Below are positions 1 to 8,376 of a DNA stretch of 64,000 nt, piece by piece. Origin of the DNA: an uncultured Clostridia bacterium (lineage in GTDB: Bacteria > Bacillota_A > Clostridia > TANB77 > CAG-508); the NCBI GenBank assembly GCA_944393405.1, contig CALYAC010000011.1, forward strand, positions 17,323 to 81,322. Direction: 5' to 3'. Position 1 is the stretch's first letter; each line of letters starts with the position of its first letter. The notes below the pieces were generated by a model. It was given only the letters and a program-made list of their open reading frames with translations. It made no database searches and had not been told where the DNA came from. A program made the position numbers and the translations under genes.

Positions 1-1
1 A

Positions 2-445
2 ATAATTCAATATTTACCAGAATCAGAATATAAACTAATTCCAAAAGAGCAGATAGAATTTATAAAAAGTAATATGGACAATAGCACAGAAAGAATATGC
101 ACAATTGATACAGATTTAAAAGATATAGAACTATCAAAAGAAGCAAAAGCTATACTTTTGTCATTATTTCACATGAATATTGCTAGTGAAAAACAAAAAG
201 TGCAATTGGAGCAGTTACTACAAAAAGAGGAAAAAAAGCAAAGCGAAAATTTATATAAAAACATTTTTGATAATAGAAACGAAGATGAAATACAATCAGA
301 AAAAGTTATTTCAAGTGAAAAAATAGAAAATAAGAAAAAGCAAAATATATCATTAGTTAGTATTAATGAAAATAGTTTTATGTATAAAGTAAAAACACTC
401 TTTAAAAAATTATGGAATAAAATAAAACTGAATAAAATAAAATAG
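2..445 (+). CDS. C-terminal part of an unrecognised protein, paralogue of the 37000-37467 product
   Basis: The frame is open from the left edge, so the gene starts upstream; the internal ATG at 74 has no convincing ribosome site. The visible part begins IIQYLPESEYKLIPKE and aligns by eye with the 37000-37467 protein: a Y-[LI]-P-x-E/K segment, a K-[IL]-P-K segment, an SK-x-A-x-(S)IL segment, a glutamine-rich helix, then a Lys/Glu linker and a basic C-terminal tail (FKKLWNKIKLNK). No membrane span or catalytic motif is visible. The second family member is translationally coupled to a HipA-fold kinase, so a kinase gene may lie just left of this window; that is inference. Function unknown. Confidence 0.6.
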   Translation: MIQYLPESEYKLIPKEQIEFIKSNMDNSTERICTIDTDLKDIELSKEAKAILLSLFHMNIASEKQKVQLEQLLQKEEKKQSENLYKNIFDNRNEDEIQSEKVISSEKIENKKKQNISLVSINENSFMYKVKTLFKKLWNKIKLNKIK

Positions 446-447
446 TG

Positions 448-490
448 AACAGGTGATTATATATTTTTTATATAAATTACCTGTTTTTTT
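448..490 (+). terminator. Rho-independent terminator
   Basis: AACAGGT pairs with ACCTGTT through an AT-rich upper stem, followed by a run of T. It directly follows the stop codon at 443-445. Confidence 0.7.
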
Positions 491-554
491 ATATAAAATA
501 TTATTAGTATAGTTTATAAATTAACTAAAATTCATAATTTATAGTTATTTATAA

Positions 555-583
555 TTGACTTTAATAAATATAAGTTATAAAAT
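555..583 (+). promoter_or_regulatory. Candidate promoter for plsX
   Basis: TTGACT at 555-560 and TAAAAT at 578-583 with a 17-nt spacer, about 90 nt before the plsX start. AT-rich context lowers certainty. Confidence 0.4.
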
Positions 584-672
584 ATAGTTTGAAAAATATA
601 ATATTACTTAAGTATAAGAATATGTATAAATATAAATTATACATATATTTTATATTTATTGGAGGAAATAAT

Positions 673-1737
673 ATGATCATTTTACTTGATGCAATGGGAG
701 GAGACAATGCTCCAGACGCGAATATCAAAGGTGCAGTAAAGGCAATAAACCAAATTTCTGCAAAAGTAGTATTGATAGGAAAAGAAGAAGTTATAAAACA
801 AAGAATAAAAGAATTATATGGAAAAGATGATATAAATGATATATCACCAAGACTTAGTATAAAAAATGCTACAGAGACAATAGAAATGGAAGATATACCA
901 ACACAAGCTATCAAACATAAGAAAGATTCTTCAATGGTAGTAGGATTTAATATGCTAAAATCTGGTGAAGGAGATGTATTTATTTCAGCAGGAAATTCTG
1001 GAGCACTTCTTACAGGAGCTACACTTCTTGTAGGAAGAATAAAAGGAATAGATAGACCAGCATTAGCAGGAATCCTACCAGCATATAAAAGTAGGTTACT
1101 ACTTATGGATTGTGGATCTAATACAAATTGTAAGCCAATTAATTTGCTACAATTTGCACAAATGGCAAGTATATATTTAAAAAATACTTTTGGAATGGAA
1201 AATCCAGCAGTAGGCTTATTAAATATTGGAACTGAAGAGACAAAAGGAAATGAGCTTACAAAAGAGAGTTATAGACTTCTAAAAGAAAATGCTGAAAAAT
1301 TAGATATTAATTTTATTGGCAATGTTGAAGGTAGAGATGCTTTTTCAGGAGAGATAGATGTTGTTGTAACAGATGGATTTACTGGAAATGTATTCTTAAA
1401 ATCAATAGAAGGACTTGGCAAATTTGTAAAAAGAAGCTTATCAGAAAGTCTAAAAAGAAATATTTTAACAAAAATTGCAGCTATACCTAGTTTACCAGCA
1501 ATAAAAAGATTTGCAAAAACAGTAGATTATAAAGAATATGGTGGAGCACTATTTTTAGGAGTAAAAAAACCAGTAGTTAAAGCGCATGGAAGTAGTGATG
1601 AAAAATTATTTGAATTTACTATAAAACAAGCTGAACAATTTGTTGAAAATAAAGCAGTAGATAAAATGATTGAAGCTTTTGAAAAGCAAAAAGAAGAATC
1701 AAAAGAAAGTGAGCAAAAAGAAGAAATAAAAGAATAA
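673..1737 (+). CDS. plsX: Phosphate acyltransferase PlsX
   Basis: PlsX converts acyl-ACP plus phosphate to acyl-phosphate, the donor for PlsY in phosphatidic acid synthesis; it is a peripheral membrane protein. The start MIILLDAMGGDNAP is the usual PlsX N-terminus and has GGAGG at 661-665, so the longer upstream start at 589 is rejected. Family segments seen: SVGFNMLK-like helix, SAGNSGALL, DCGSNTNCKP, NIGTEE and DGFTGNVFLKS. The 354-residue length is slightly above the family's usual size because of a Lys/Glu-rich C-terminal tail. It is followed by acpP and rnc, the common Firmicute order for this locus. Confidence 0.95.
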   Translation: MIILLDAMGGDNAPDANIKGAVKAINQISAKVVLIGKEEVIKQRIKELYGKDDINDISPRLSIKNATETIEMEDIPTQAIKHKKDSSMVVGFNMLKSGEGDVFISAGNSGALLTGATLLVGRIKGIDRPALAGILPAYKSRLLLMDCGSNTNCKPINLLQFAQMASIYLKNTFGMENPAVGLLNIGTEETKGNELTKESYRLLKENAEKLDINFIGNVEGRDAFSGEIDVVVTDGFTGNVFLKSIEGLGKFVKRSLSESLKRNILTKIAAIPSLPAIKRFAKTVDYKEYGGALFLGVKKPVVKAHGSSDEKLFEFTIKQAEQFVENKAVDKMIEAFEKQKEESKESEQKEEIKE

Positions 1738-1878
1738 TAAATAGCAATTAAAAATAAAAATTGCAAAAAAAGTAAAATTTAGAACACTAAGTTCAAAAAA
1801 ATAAAAACTATTACAACCTATAAAAGTACTGAAAAATAAAGCTTTTAGTAAATATTTTAATAAAATTAATAAAAAATA

Positions 1879-1907
1879 TTGACAATTTTATTTATATGTA
1901 TTATTGT
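1879..1907 (+). promoter_or_regulatory. Promoter for acpP
   Basis: TTGACA at 1879-1884, 17-nt spacer, TATTGT at 1902-1907. The plsX-acpP gap of about 215 nt otherwise shows no feature. Confidence 0.55.
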
Positions 1908-1953
1908 TAGGTAGAATAGAGGAAGTAAATTATTTAAGGAGGTGAACTTGTTA

Positions 1954-2196
1954 ATGAGTTCAGAAGAAGTATTCGAAAAAGTAAAAGGAATTATTGTTGA
2001 ACAATTAGGTGTAGCTGAAACATCAGTTACAATGGAAGCATCATTTATAGATGATTTAGGAGCTGATTCACTAGACATAGTTGAATTAATAATGGCTCTA
2101 GAAGAAGAATTCGATATAGAAATACCTGATGCTGATGCAGAAAAGGTTGTTTCTGTAGGAGATGTTGTTGATTATATAAAAGATCATATAGCATAG
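1954..2196 (+). CDS. acpP: Acyl carrier protein
   Basis: ACP carries growing acyl chains on a phosphopantetheine arm during fatty acid synthesis and feeds PlsX next door. The 80-residue acidic protein has the attachment motif [10 protein letters not shown]; Ser39 receives the prosthetic group. AAGGAGG at 1936-1942 is 11 nt before ATG 1954; a GTG at 1942 overlaps the Shine-Dalgarno and is unlikely to be the start. Own promoter upstream and a hairpin downstream suggest independent transcription, fitting the high ACP demand. Confidence 0.95.
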   Translation: MSSEEVFEKVKGIIVEQLGVAETSVTMEASFIDDLGADSLDIVELIMALEEEFDIEIPDADAEKVVSVGDVVDYIKDHIA

Positions 2197-2199
2197 TAA

Positions 2200-2239
2200 C
2201 AAAAGCAGAGTAATCGAAGTTTGATTGCTTTGTTTTTTT
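2200..2239 (+). terminator. Terminator after acpP
   Basis: An imperfect stem (CAAAAGCA/TGCTTTG and ATC/GAT with a bulge on the 5' arm) followed by seven T residues, starting 4 nt after the acpP stop. Confidence 0.55.
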
Positions 2240-2363
2240 ATGCTGTTATAAGTCGAAATATGCTGAAAATCTTTTATATAAATCTCTTTTTTTTTATCTA
2301 AAAAAGGTGTATAATATAGATGTTTAATTAAACTAGTAGGAAAGGAAAGAAATATTAAGAAAA

Positions 2364-3038
2364 ATGAACTTTTGCAAACTAGAAGAAAGTATAGGATATA
2401 CATTTAAGAATAAAGAACTACTTAGAAATGCTTTAACACATACATCATATGCTTATGAAAAAAAACTAGATAGTAATGAAAAGCTAGAATTCTTAGGAGA
2501 TAGTATACTTGAATTTATATCAAGTAAATATATATATAACAATTATAAGAATTTAAAAGAAGGTGAGATGACTAAAGTTAGAGCAGAAGTAGTATGTGAA
2601 GATAGTTTATATAATATAGCTAAAAAACATAATTTTAGTGATTTTATCTTAATCGGAAAAAGTGAAGCTAATAATAAAGGAAATTTAAAAACTGCAATTC
2701 TTGCAGATAGTATAGAGGCAACAATAGCAGCAATATATTTTGACGGAGGATTAGAAGAAGCAGAAAAATTTATTATATCTAATTTAAAAGATGCAATAGA
2801 AGTATCAACTAAACATGTTGGAATGAAAGATCATAAGACAGTATTGCAAGAAAAGTTACAAGAAAATGGAGAAGTTTCAATAAAATATACTGTAATTAAA
2901 GAAACTGGACCAGATCATGATAAGATTTTTACAGTAAAAGTAGAAGTTAATGGAAAAGAACTTGCAACAGGAGAAGGAAAGACTAAAAAACATGCTGAAA
3001 TGGATGCTGCTAAGAATGCTTTAGAAAAATTAAAATAG
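2364..3038 (+). CDS. rnc: Ribonuclease III
   Basis: RNase III cleaves double-stranded RNA in rRNA precursors and structured mRNAs. The 224-residue protein has the usual two domains: an N-terminal nuclease domain with the signature NEKLEFLGDS (residues 38-47, catalytic Glu42 and Asp46) and a second acidic cluster ADSIEATIAAIYFDGG, then a double-stranded RNA-binding domain from about residue 150 ending KKHAEMDAAKNALEKLK. A purine-rich AAAGGAAAG sits 14 nt before the ATG. The smc and ftsY genes that often follow rnc in Firmicutes are absent here. Confidence 0.95.
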   Translation: MNFCKLEESIGYTFKNKELLRNALTHTSYAYEKKLDSNEKLEFLGDSILEFISSKYIYNNYKNLKEGEMTKVRAEVVCEDSLYNIAKKHNFSDFILIGKSEANNKGNLKTAILADSIEATIAAIYFDGGLEEAEKFIISNLKDAIEVSTKHVGMKDHKTVLQEKLQENGEVSIKYTVIKETGPDHDKIFTVKVEVNGKELATGEGKTKKHAEMDAAKNALEKLK

Positions 3039-3060
3039 AAAATGGTGGTGACTTTAATAT

Positions 3061-4101
3061 ATGAAAAAAGAATATATAATCCCAATTTTTGTTCCACATT
3101 TAGGATGTCCAAATAATTGCACTTTTTGTAACCAAAAGAGAATTAGTGGACAAACTAAAATGGTAACAGCAAAAGATGTGGAAGAAACAATTGAATATTA
3201 TTTGAAAAATTTTAAAGACAATCATAAATATGTTGAAGTTGCCTTCTTTGGTGGAAGCTTTACAGCAATCGAACCTGAAAAACAAATAGAACTTTTAGAA
3301 GCTGCTCAAAAATATATAAAAGATAAAAAAGTAAATAGTATTAGAATTTCTACAAGACCTGATTGCATAGATAGAGAAACACTAAAAAGAATGAAAAAAT
3401 ATCATGTAAAGACAATAGAACTTGGTGTTCAATCAACAAATAATTATATATTAAATAGATGTAAAAGAGGTCATACAGGTGAAGATGTAAAAAAAGCTTC
3501 AAAATTAATTAGATTTCATGGGTTTATTCTAGGACATCAAATGATGATAGGACTTCCAGAAAGTACGAAACAAGATGAAATAAATACAGCAAAAGAACTT
3601 ATAAAAATGAAACCAAAAATAGTTAGAATATATCCAGTATTAGTTATAAAAGATACAGAACTTGCAGAAGAATACTATAATGGTGAATATACACCACTAA
3701 CTGTTGGACAAGCTGTAGAAAGATGCAAGGATGTTGTAGATTTATTTAATAGAAATAAAATCAATGTTATAAGAATTGGTCTTCAAAATACTGAAGAAAT
3801 AACGGACCCAAGTAGTAAAGAAAGCAGTGTGGTAGCAGGACCATATCATCCAGCATTTAGACAGTTAGTAGAATCTAGTATGTGGTATGACTCTATTGTA
3901 AATGAAATAAAGAAAGTTAACGCAAAGGTAAAAAAAGTAAAGATCAGAGCAAATGGTATTAATATAAATAATATAATTGGACATAAAAAAGAAAATATTT
4001 TAAAATTAAAAGAGACATATGAAGTAGATGTAATAATTGAAAGAGATGATGATATAAAGCCAGGTACTTTTAAATTAGATGTTGTAGAGTCATATGAATA
4101 A
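3061..4101 (+). CDS. Radical SAM protein, Elp3-like
   Basis: The 346-residue protein has the radical SAM motif CxxxCxxC near its start (GCPNNCTFCNQ, about residues 18-28), which binds the [4Fe-4S] cluster cleaving S-adenosylmethionine, followed by the GGSFTAIE segment and STRPDCID, both typical of the Elp3/MiaB/NifB-type subgroup. It lacks the C-terminal acetyltransferase domain of full Elp3, so the substrate is unknown; clostridial homologues are usually placed near rnc. It starts 22 nt after rnc with GGTGGTGA as ribosome site, so it is probably cotranscribed with rnc. Confidence 0.85.
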   Translation: MKKEYIIPIFVPHLGCPNNCTFCNQKRISGQTKMVTAKDVEETIEYYLKNFKDNHKYVEVAFFGGSFTAIEPEKQIELLEAAQKYIKDKKVNSIRISTRPDCIDRETLKRMKKYHVKTIELGVQSTNNYILNRCKRGHTGEDVKKASKLIRFHGFILGHQMMIGLPESTKQDEINTAKELIKMKPKIVRIYPVLVIKDTELAEEYYNGEYTPLTVGQAVERCKDVVDLFNRNKINVIRIGLQNTEEITDPSSKESSVVAGPYHPAFRQLVESSMWYDSIVNEIKKVNAKVKKVKIRANGININNIIGHKKENILKLKETYEVDVIIERDDDIKPGTFKLDVVESYE

Positions 4102-4119
4102 AATTAAATAAATAAGAAT

Positions 4120-4167
4120 AAAATCACTTATTATTGTGAAAAATAACACTGTAATAGGTGATTTTTT
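4120..4167 (+). promoter_or_regulatory. Terminator-like hairpin ending at the next start codon
   Basis: AAAATCACTTATT pairs with AATAGGTGATTTT and the T tract runs straight into ATG 4168. The ribosome site AGGTGA lies inside the 3' arm. It can act as a terminator for the upstream operon, an attenuator or a translation-hiding structure. Confidence 0.55.
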
Positions 4168-5037
4168 ATGGATAGAAATAAAAGAATAAATAGAAATATT
4201 CTATTAATTAAAAAGATTATAAAAGAAAGTACATATATAATTATGGGATGTTTTTTTATGGCGGCTGGAACATCTCTATTTTTACTTCCAAACCAATTGT
4301 CTTCAGGAGGATTTGCTGGTATTTCGACAATAATATATTATTTATTCAATCTTCCTCTTGGAACAGTAATGCTAATATTAAATATACCACTTTTTATATT
4401 AACAATATTAAAAGTAGGGAAAGAAGTAGCTATAAAAGGAATTATTGGGACAATATTATTATCAATTTTTATTGATCTATTAGAAAAATTAAAGCCACTT
4501 ACTGATGATAGACTTTTAGCATGTATATATGGAGGAATATTTAATGGAATTGGAACAGCTATGGTATTAAAAGCTAGTGCTTCTACTGGAGGAACTGATT
4601 TACTAACATATATAATTAGAGCGTTTAAGCCCAATTATAGGACAAGTAACTTAATAGTAGTTATAGATACAGGAATTATATTAATGAATGTTTTATTCTT
4701 TAAAGAAATAGAAATAGGACTATATTCAGCAATTGCAATTTATCTTATGGGAAAAATGATTGATATTGTGTTTGAAGGAATCTATTTTACAAAAACAATG
4801 TTTATAGTTTCAGATGAATATGAAAAAATAGCAAAAGAAATAGGAAAAAGCATAGATAGAGGGAGTACTGGAATATATGCAAAAGGAATGTATTCAAATG
4901 AAGATAAAATTATGCTGTGGTGTGTTGCATCAAGAAGTGAAGTCTTTAAGATAAAGCAAATAGTAGAAAAAATTGATAAAAAGGCTTTTATAGTTATATC
5001 TAGTGCTAGAGAAGCATGGGGAAAAGGATTTAAATGA
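4168..5037 (+). CDS. YitT family membrane protein
   Basis: The 289-residue protein shows the YitT architecture: a basic N-terminus, about five hydrophobic segments from residue 25 (YIIMGCFFMAAGTSLFLLP) to about 200, with the family motif LSSGGFAGISTI and SASTGGTDLL, then a soluble C-terminal DUF2179 domain with the typical DRGSTGIYAKGMYS segment. The family has no established biochemical role in most bacteria. The start is set by ATG 4168 next to the hairpin at 4120-4167; an in-frame ATG 25 codons later is the only plausible alternative. Confidence 0.85.
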   Translation: MDRNKRINRNILLIKKIIKESTYIIMGCFFMAAGTSLFLLPNQLSSGGFAGISTIIYYLFNLPLGTVMLILNIPLFILTILKVGKEVAIKGIIGTILLSIFIDLLEKLKPLTDDRLLACIYGGIFNGIGTAMVLKASASTGGTDLLTYIIRAFKPNYRTSNLIVVIDTGIILMNVLFFKEIEIGLYSAIAIYLMGKMIDIVFEGIYFTKTMFIVSDEYEKIAKEIGKSIDRGSTGIYAKGMYSNEDKIMLWCVASRSEVFKIKQIVEKIDKKAFIVISSAREAWGKGFK

Positions 5038-5056
5038 TATTTCTAAATTTATATAA

Positions 5057-5085
5057 TTGACACTAATTATTTAAATTAATATAAT
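5057..5085 (+). promoter_or_regulatory. Strong sigma-A promoter for the glycosylase gene
   Basis: Consensus TTGACA at 5057-5062 and TATAAT at 5080-5085 with a 17-nt spacer, 62 nt before the start codon. Confidence 0.75.
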
Positions 5086-5147
5086 TATGATATATAATAT
5101 ACAAAAAATAAATTTGAAATGTATAATAAATGAGGAGCATATATGTA

Positions 5148-6017
5148 ATGAAAGAACAAAAATATATATTAAGTAATGTTGATTCATTTGAACCAAAACA
5201 TATCTTTGAATGTGGGCAATGTTTTAGATGGGATGAGGATTTAGATGGAAGTTATACAGGAGTTGTAGGAGAAAATGTAATAAATGTACAAAAAGTGGAT
5301 AACAAGGTTATTTTTACAAGTTTTGGTGTAGATAATTTAGAAGAATTAGTAAATAAATACTTTGACTTAGAAAGAGATTATAAAAAGATAAAAAATACTC
5401 TTTCGAAAGTGGATGAGTATTTAGCAAATAGTATTGAATATGGAAGCGGAATACGTATATTAAATCAAGATTTATGGGAAACAATCATATCTTTTATTAT
5501 TTCAGCAAATAATAATATACCTAGAATAAAGACGATAATTAATAGAATGTCAAAAAAATATGGTAATAAAATAGTATGGAATAATAAAGAATATTATACA
5601 TTTCCGAAAGTAGAAAGTCTATCACAAGCAACAGTAGAAGATTTACGAAACTTAGGTTTAGGATTTAGAGATGTTAGAATTTATGAAACGACAAATAAAA
5701 TTTTAAATAAAGAAATAGATTTAGAAAAATTGCATGAAATAGAAGATACAAATCAAGTAAGAGAAATACTTTTAAGTTTATCAGGTGTAGGTCCGAAAGT
5801 TGCAGATTGCATTTTGTTATTTTCTACATTAAAGAGATTTGACGTATTTCCGATTGATGTATGGGTACGAAGAGTAATGAATGAATTATATATAAAAAAT
5901 GAAGATGAAACAAAAGTAAATAAAAAAGAAATCGAAAAATTAGCAAAAGAAAAATATGGAAAGTTAGAAGGATTAGCTCAGCAATATTTATTTTATTGGA
6001 AAAGAGATACTGCATAG
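5148..6017 (+). CDS. 8-oxoguanine DNA glycosylase, Ogg1 type
   Basis: Removes 8-oxoguanine from oxidised DNA by base flipping and beta-elimination. The 289-residue protein has the N-terminal Ogg1-specific region (FECGQCFRW, residues 20-28) and a helix-hairpin-helix GPD domain: LSGVGPKVADC (catalytic Lys217) and PIDVW (Asp237), the pair expected in bifunctional Ogg1 enzymes. GAGGAG at 5132-5137 supports ATG 5148 rather than the ATG at 5130, which overlaps the ribosome site. It has its own strong promoter and is not obviously in an operon. Confidence 0.9.
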   Translation: MKEQKYILSNVDSFEPKHIFECGQCFRWDEDLDGSYTGVVGENVINVQKVDNKVIFTSFGVDNLEELVNKYFDLERDYKKIKNTLSKVDEYLANSIEYGSGIRILNQDLWETIISFIISANNNIPRIKTIINRMSKKYGNKIVWNNKEYYTFPKVESLSQATVEDLRNLGLGFRDVRIYETTNKILNKEIDLEKLHEIEDTNQVREILLSLSGVGPKVADCILLFSTLKRFDVFPIDVWVRRVMNELYIKNEDETKVNKKEIEKLAKEKYGKLEGLAQQYLFYWKRDTA

Positions 6018-6060
6018 AGTAAAATATAAATAATATAAATATGAATTTAGGGGATAATTA

Positions 6061-8265
6061 ATGGATAAATTAAAAAAAATTTGTTTTACTTTTCTATTTA
6101 TAGTTATATTTTTATTAGCACTGACTATTGTAGTACAAGCTAAAAGCTATAATATAGATGAAATGAATATAGAAGGAACAATTAGATCAAATGGAGATTT
6201 GGCTATTGAGCAGGATATTACATATAATTTTGAAGGTAGTTATAATGGAATATATTTAAACATTCCATATAAAATCTATGATATTGAAAAAAATGAAGTT
6301 ATTAAACATGGTAGTATAAATGATGATATTTATACTGGAACTGGTGTCGAAATTGAATCGATTGAAGACGGAAAAAGTGGAACATATTCTAAAGTAAATA
6401 AAGCCAGAAACGGTGATAGAAATGTATATACATTAAGCAATTCAGATAATATGGTAAATCTTAAAATATATGCACCATCAACAAATGAAAAAAGAACTTT
6501 TAAAATTAAATATGTAATAAAAAATTTATGTGTGAAACATGAAGATATAGGTGAATTATATTATAACTTTATTGGTGGAGAATGGGATTGTGACATAAAT
6601 AATTTAAATATAAGGGTAGCTATACCAAATAATACAAATACTTTAAATATATGGGGACATGGACCAATTGAAGGTACATCTTCTATTACAAGTAAAAGAT
6701 TAGCAGAATTTAATGTTCCTGGTGTAAAAAAAGGCCAATATGTAGCTGTAAGGATAATATTTGATAAAGAGGTAATAAAAGATTCAAATAAATTATCAAA
6801 TATAGAAGCAAAAGGTATAATATTTGATAATGAAAAAGATATATTTGCAAATAAAGATATAAGAAATAAATTTACTATAGGAGTAATTATTGTTTCTGCT
6901 GTCTTACTAGTATATTGGATTGTACTATTATTAATATTTGAAAGAGAAAATAAATATAATATTGGAGATTTTGACGAAAATGAGTTATTTAATAAATATA
7001 ACCCAATGCTTGCAGGGTGTATAGCAGGAAGTAGAGATATATTATCAAGGGATATAATAGCAGTTATTTTGAATTTAATAGAAAAGAAAAATATACATTT
7101 AGAATTAAAAGAAACTACTGAAGATGGAAATGATTATTATAGATATTATATTTCAGAAGTACCTGAAAAAGAAAAGGAAATGGATGAAATAGAAGAATAT
7201 GTATATAATTGGATATTTAAATTCTCAAGAGGAAAAGTAGATTTACAATCAAGATTAGAGGAATTAGGACAAGAACAAGATGCAACAATATATTTTAAAG
7301 AGCTAAATACTAAAGTAAAGAAAAAATTAAATAGTATGGGGGCAAATGAATCAAAAGTACCTTTGATCATTAGAATGTTAAATATAGGAATATTAATAGC
7401 TTCTATTTTAACAATTATTGCTCATATTGCAACAAATAAATTTGAAGTATATATAAATAATTTATCTATGATGCAAATGTTAATCATATTATTTGGTATA
7501 TCAATTGGAATGTTTGTTATATATTTCATTATAGGTATAATTTCAAAAATTAAACATAAAGTAAATAGGATAGTTCAAAAAATTACAGGTCAAAAAGTAT
7601 TAATAAAAACTCTCACAATTTTTACAATATTTGCATTAATAATTATACTTACAGCTATATTTTCACCAGTAAAATATATAGTTGCAGATGAAGTACTATT
7701 ATGTATAGCTATAATACTTGTTGTAACAGATAATCTAATGCTAAAAAACAATAAGAAAATGGAAGAAGACTATAATAGATTAAATGAGATCAAAGATAAA
7801 ATAGAATACTATAGTTTGCTTAATGAAAAAGATATTGAGTATATTAAATTATGGAACAAATATTTATGTTATGCCGTAAGCTTTGGAATATCTAAAAAAA
7901 TAATCGAAAGAATAGATGGATTATATCTGGATGACGAAATAAAGAAATTAACTCAAAACAAAGAATTCTCAGATGTACTAGTTAATGATTATGATATGTT
8001 TTATAAATATTCAAATAAATTGTATAGATATTTTGTAAGACGAAGCAGACATGGAATGTTTGATAGATTTATGGATAGGACTTACTATACATATAAACCT
8101 TCTAAAAGTGGTAGAAATGAATTCATGAAAAATAGTGGCTCAATTTCAGATGGAATATTTGGCGGAAGCTCAAGTAGTGGAAGTTCTGGAACAGGAGGAA
8201 GTTTTTCAGGAGGAGGTTCATTTAGAGGTGGCGGTGGCCGTGGAGGAGGCGGAGGAGCCTTCTAG
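6061..8265 (+). CDS. DUF2207 domain membrane protein with Gly-rich tail
   Basis: A 734-residue predicted membrane protein: signal peptide (residues 1-27, cleaved near VQA-KS), an extracytoplasmic DUF2207-type beta domain (about 30-260, with YNGIYLNIPY), a membrane span near 275-298, a cytoplasmic stretch, further spans around 440-565, and a tail made almost only of Gly and Ser with one Arg-Gly cluster, ending GGGGGAF. This order is characteristic of the YciQ/DUF2207 family, whose function is not known. The tail is typical of the family and probably disordered. It follows the glycosylase gene by 43 nt with GGGG before the start. Confidence 0.85.
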   Translation: MDKLKKICFTFLFIVIFLLALTIVVQAKSYNIDEMNIEGTIRSNGDLAIEQDITYNFEGSYNGIYLNIPYKIYDIEKNEVIKHGSINDDIYTGTGVEIESIEDGKSGTYSKVNKARNGDRNVYTLSNSDNMVNLKIYAPSTNEKRTFKIKYVIKNLCVKHEDIGELYYNFIGGEWDCDINNLNIRVAIPNNTNTLNIWGHGPIEGTSSITSKRLAEFNVPGVKKGQYVAVRIIFDKEVIKDSNKLSNIEAKGIIFDNEKDIFANKDIRNKFTIGVIIVSAVLLVYWIVLLLIFERENKYNIGDFDENELFNKYNPMLAGCIAGSRDILSRDIIAVILNLIEKKNIHLELKETTEDGNDYYRYYISEVPEKEKEMDEIEEYVYNWIFKFSRGKVDLQSRLEELGQEQDATIYFKELNTKVKKKLNSMGANESKVPLIIRMLNIGILIASILTIIAHIATNKFEVYINNLSMMQMLIILFGISIGMFVIYFIIGIISKIKHKVNRIVQKITGQKVLIKTLTIFTIFALIIILTAIFSPVKYIVADEVLLCIAIILVVTDNLMLKNNKKMEEDYNRLNEIKDKIEYYSLLNEKDIEYIKLWNKYLCYAVSFGISKKIIERIDGLYLDDEIKKLTQNKEFSDVLVNDYDMFYKYSNKLYRYFVRRSRHGMFDRFMDRTYYTYKPSKSGRNEFMKNSGSISDGIFGGSSSSGSSGTGGSFSGGGSFRGGGGRGGGGGAF

Positions 8266-8282
8266 ATTATAAAATAATAAAG

Positions 8283-8335
8283 AAAAACGGAAAACATATT
8301 TTTAGAAAAAATATATTTTTCCGTTTTATTTTTGT
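8283..8335 (+). terminator. Terminator after the DUF2207 gene
   Basis: AAAACGG pairs with CCGTTTT around a long AT-rich upper stem, followed by ATTTTTG. Confidence 0.7.
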
Positions 8336-8376
8336 TTTATATATGATAGAATAATTCATATATAAAGGAGAAAAAT

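Noticed and set aside
561..914. Minus-strand ORF opposite plsX
   Set aside because: Overlaps a well-supported gene, hydrophobic low-complexity product typical of reverse reading of AT-rich coding DNA.
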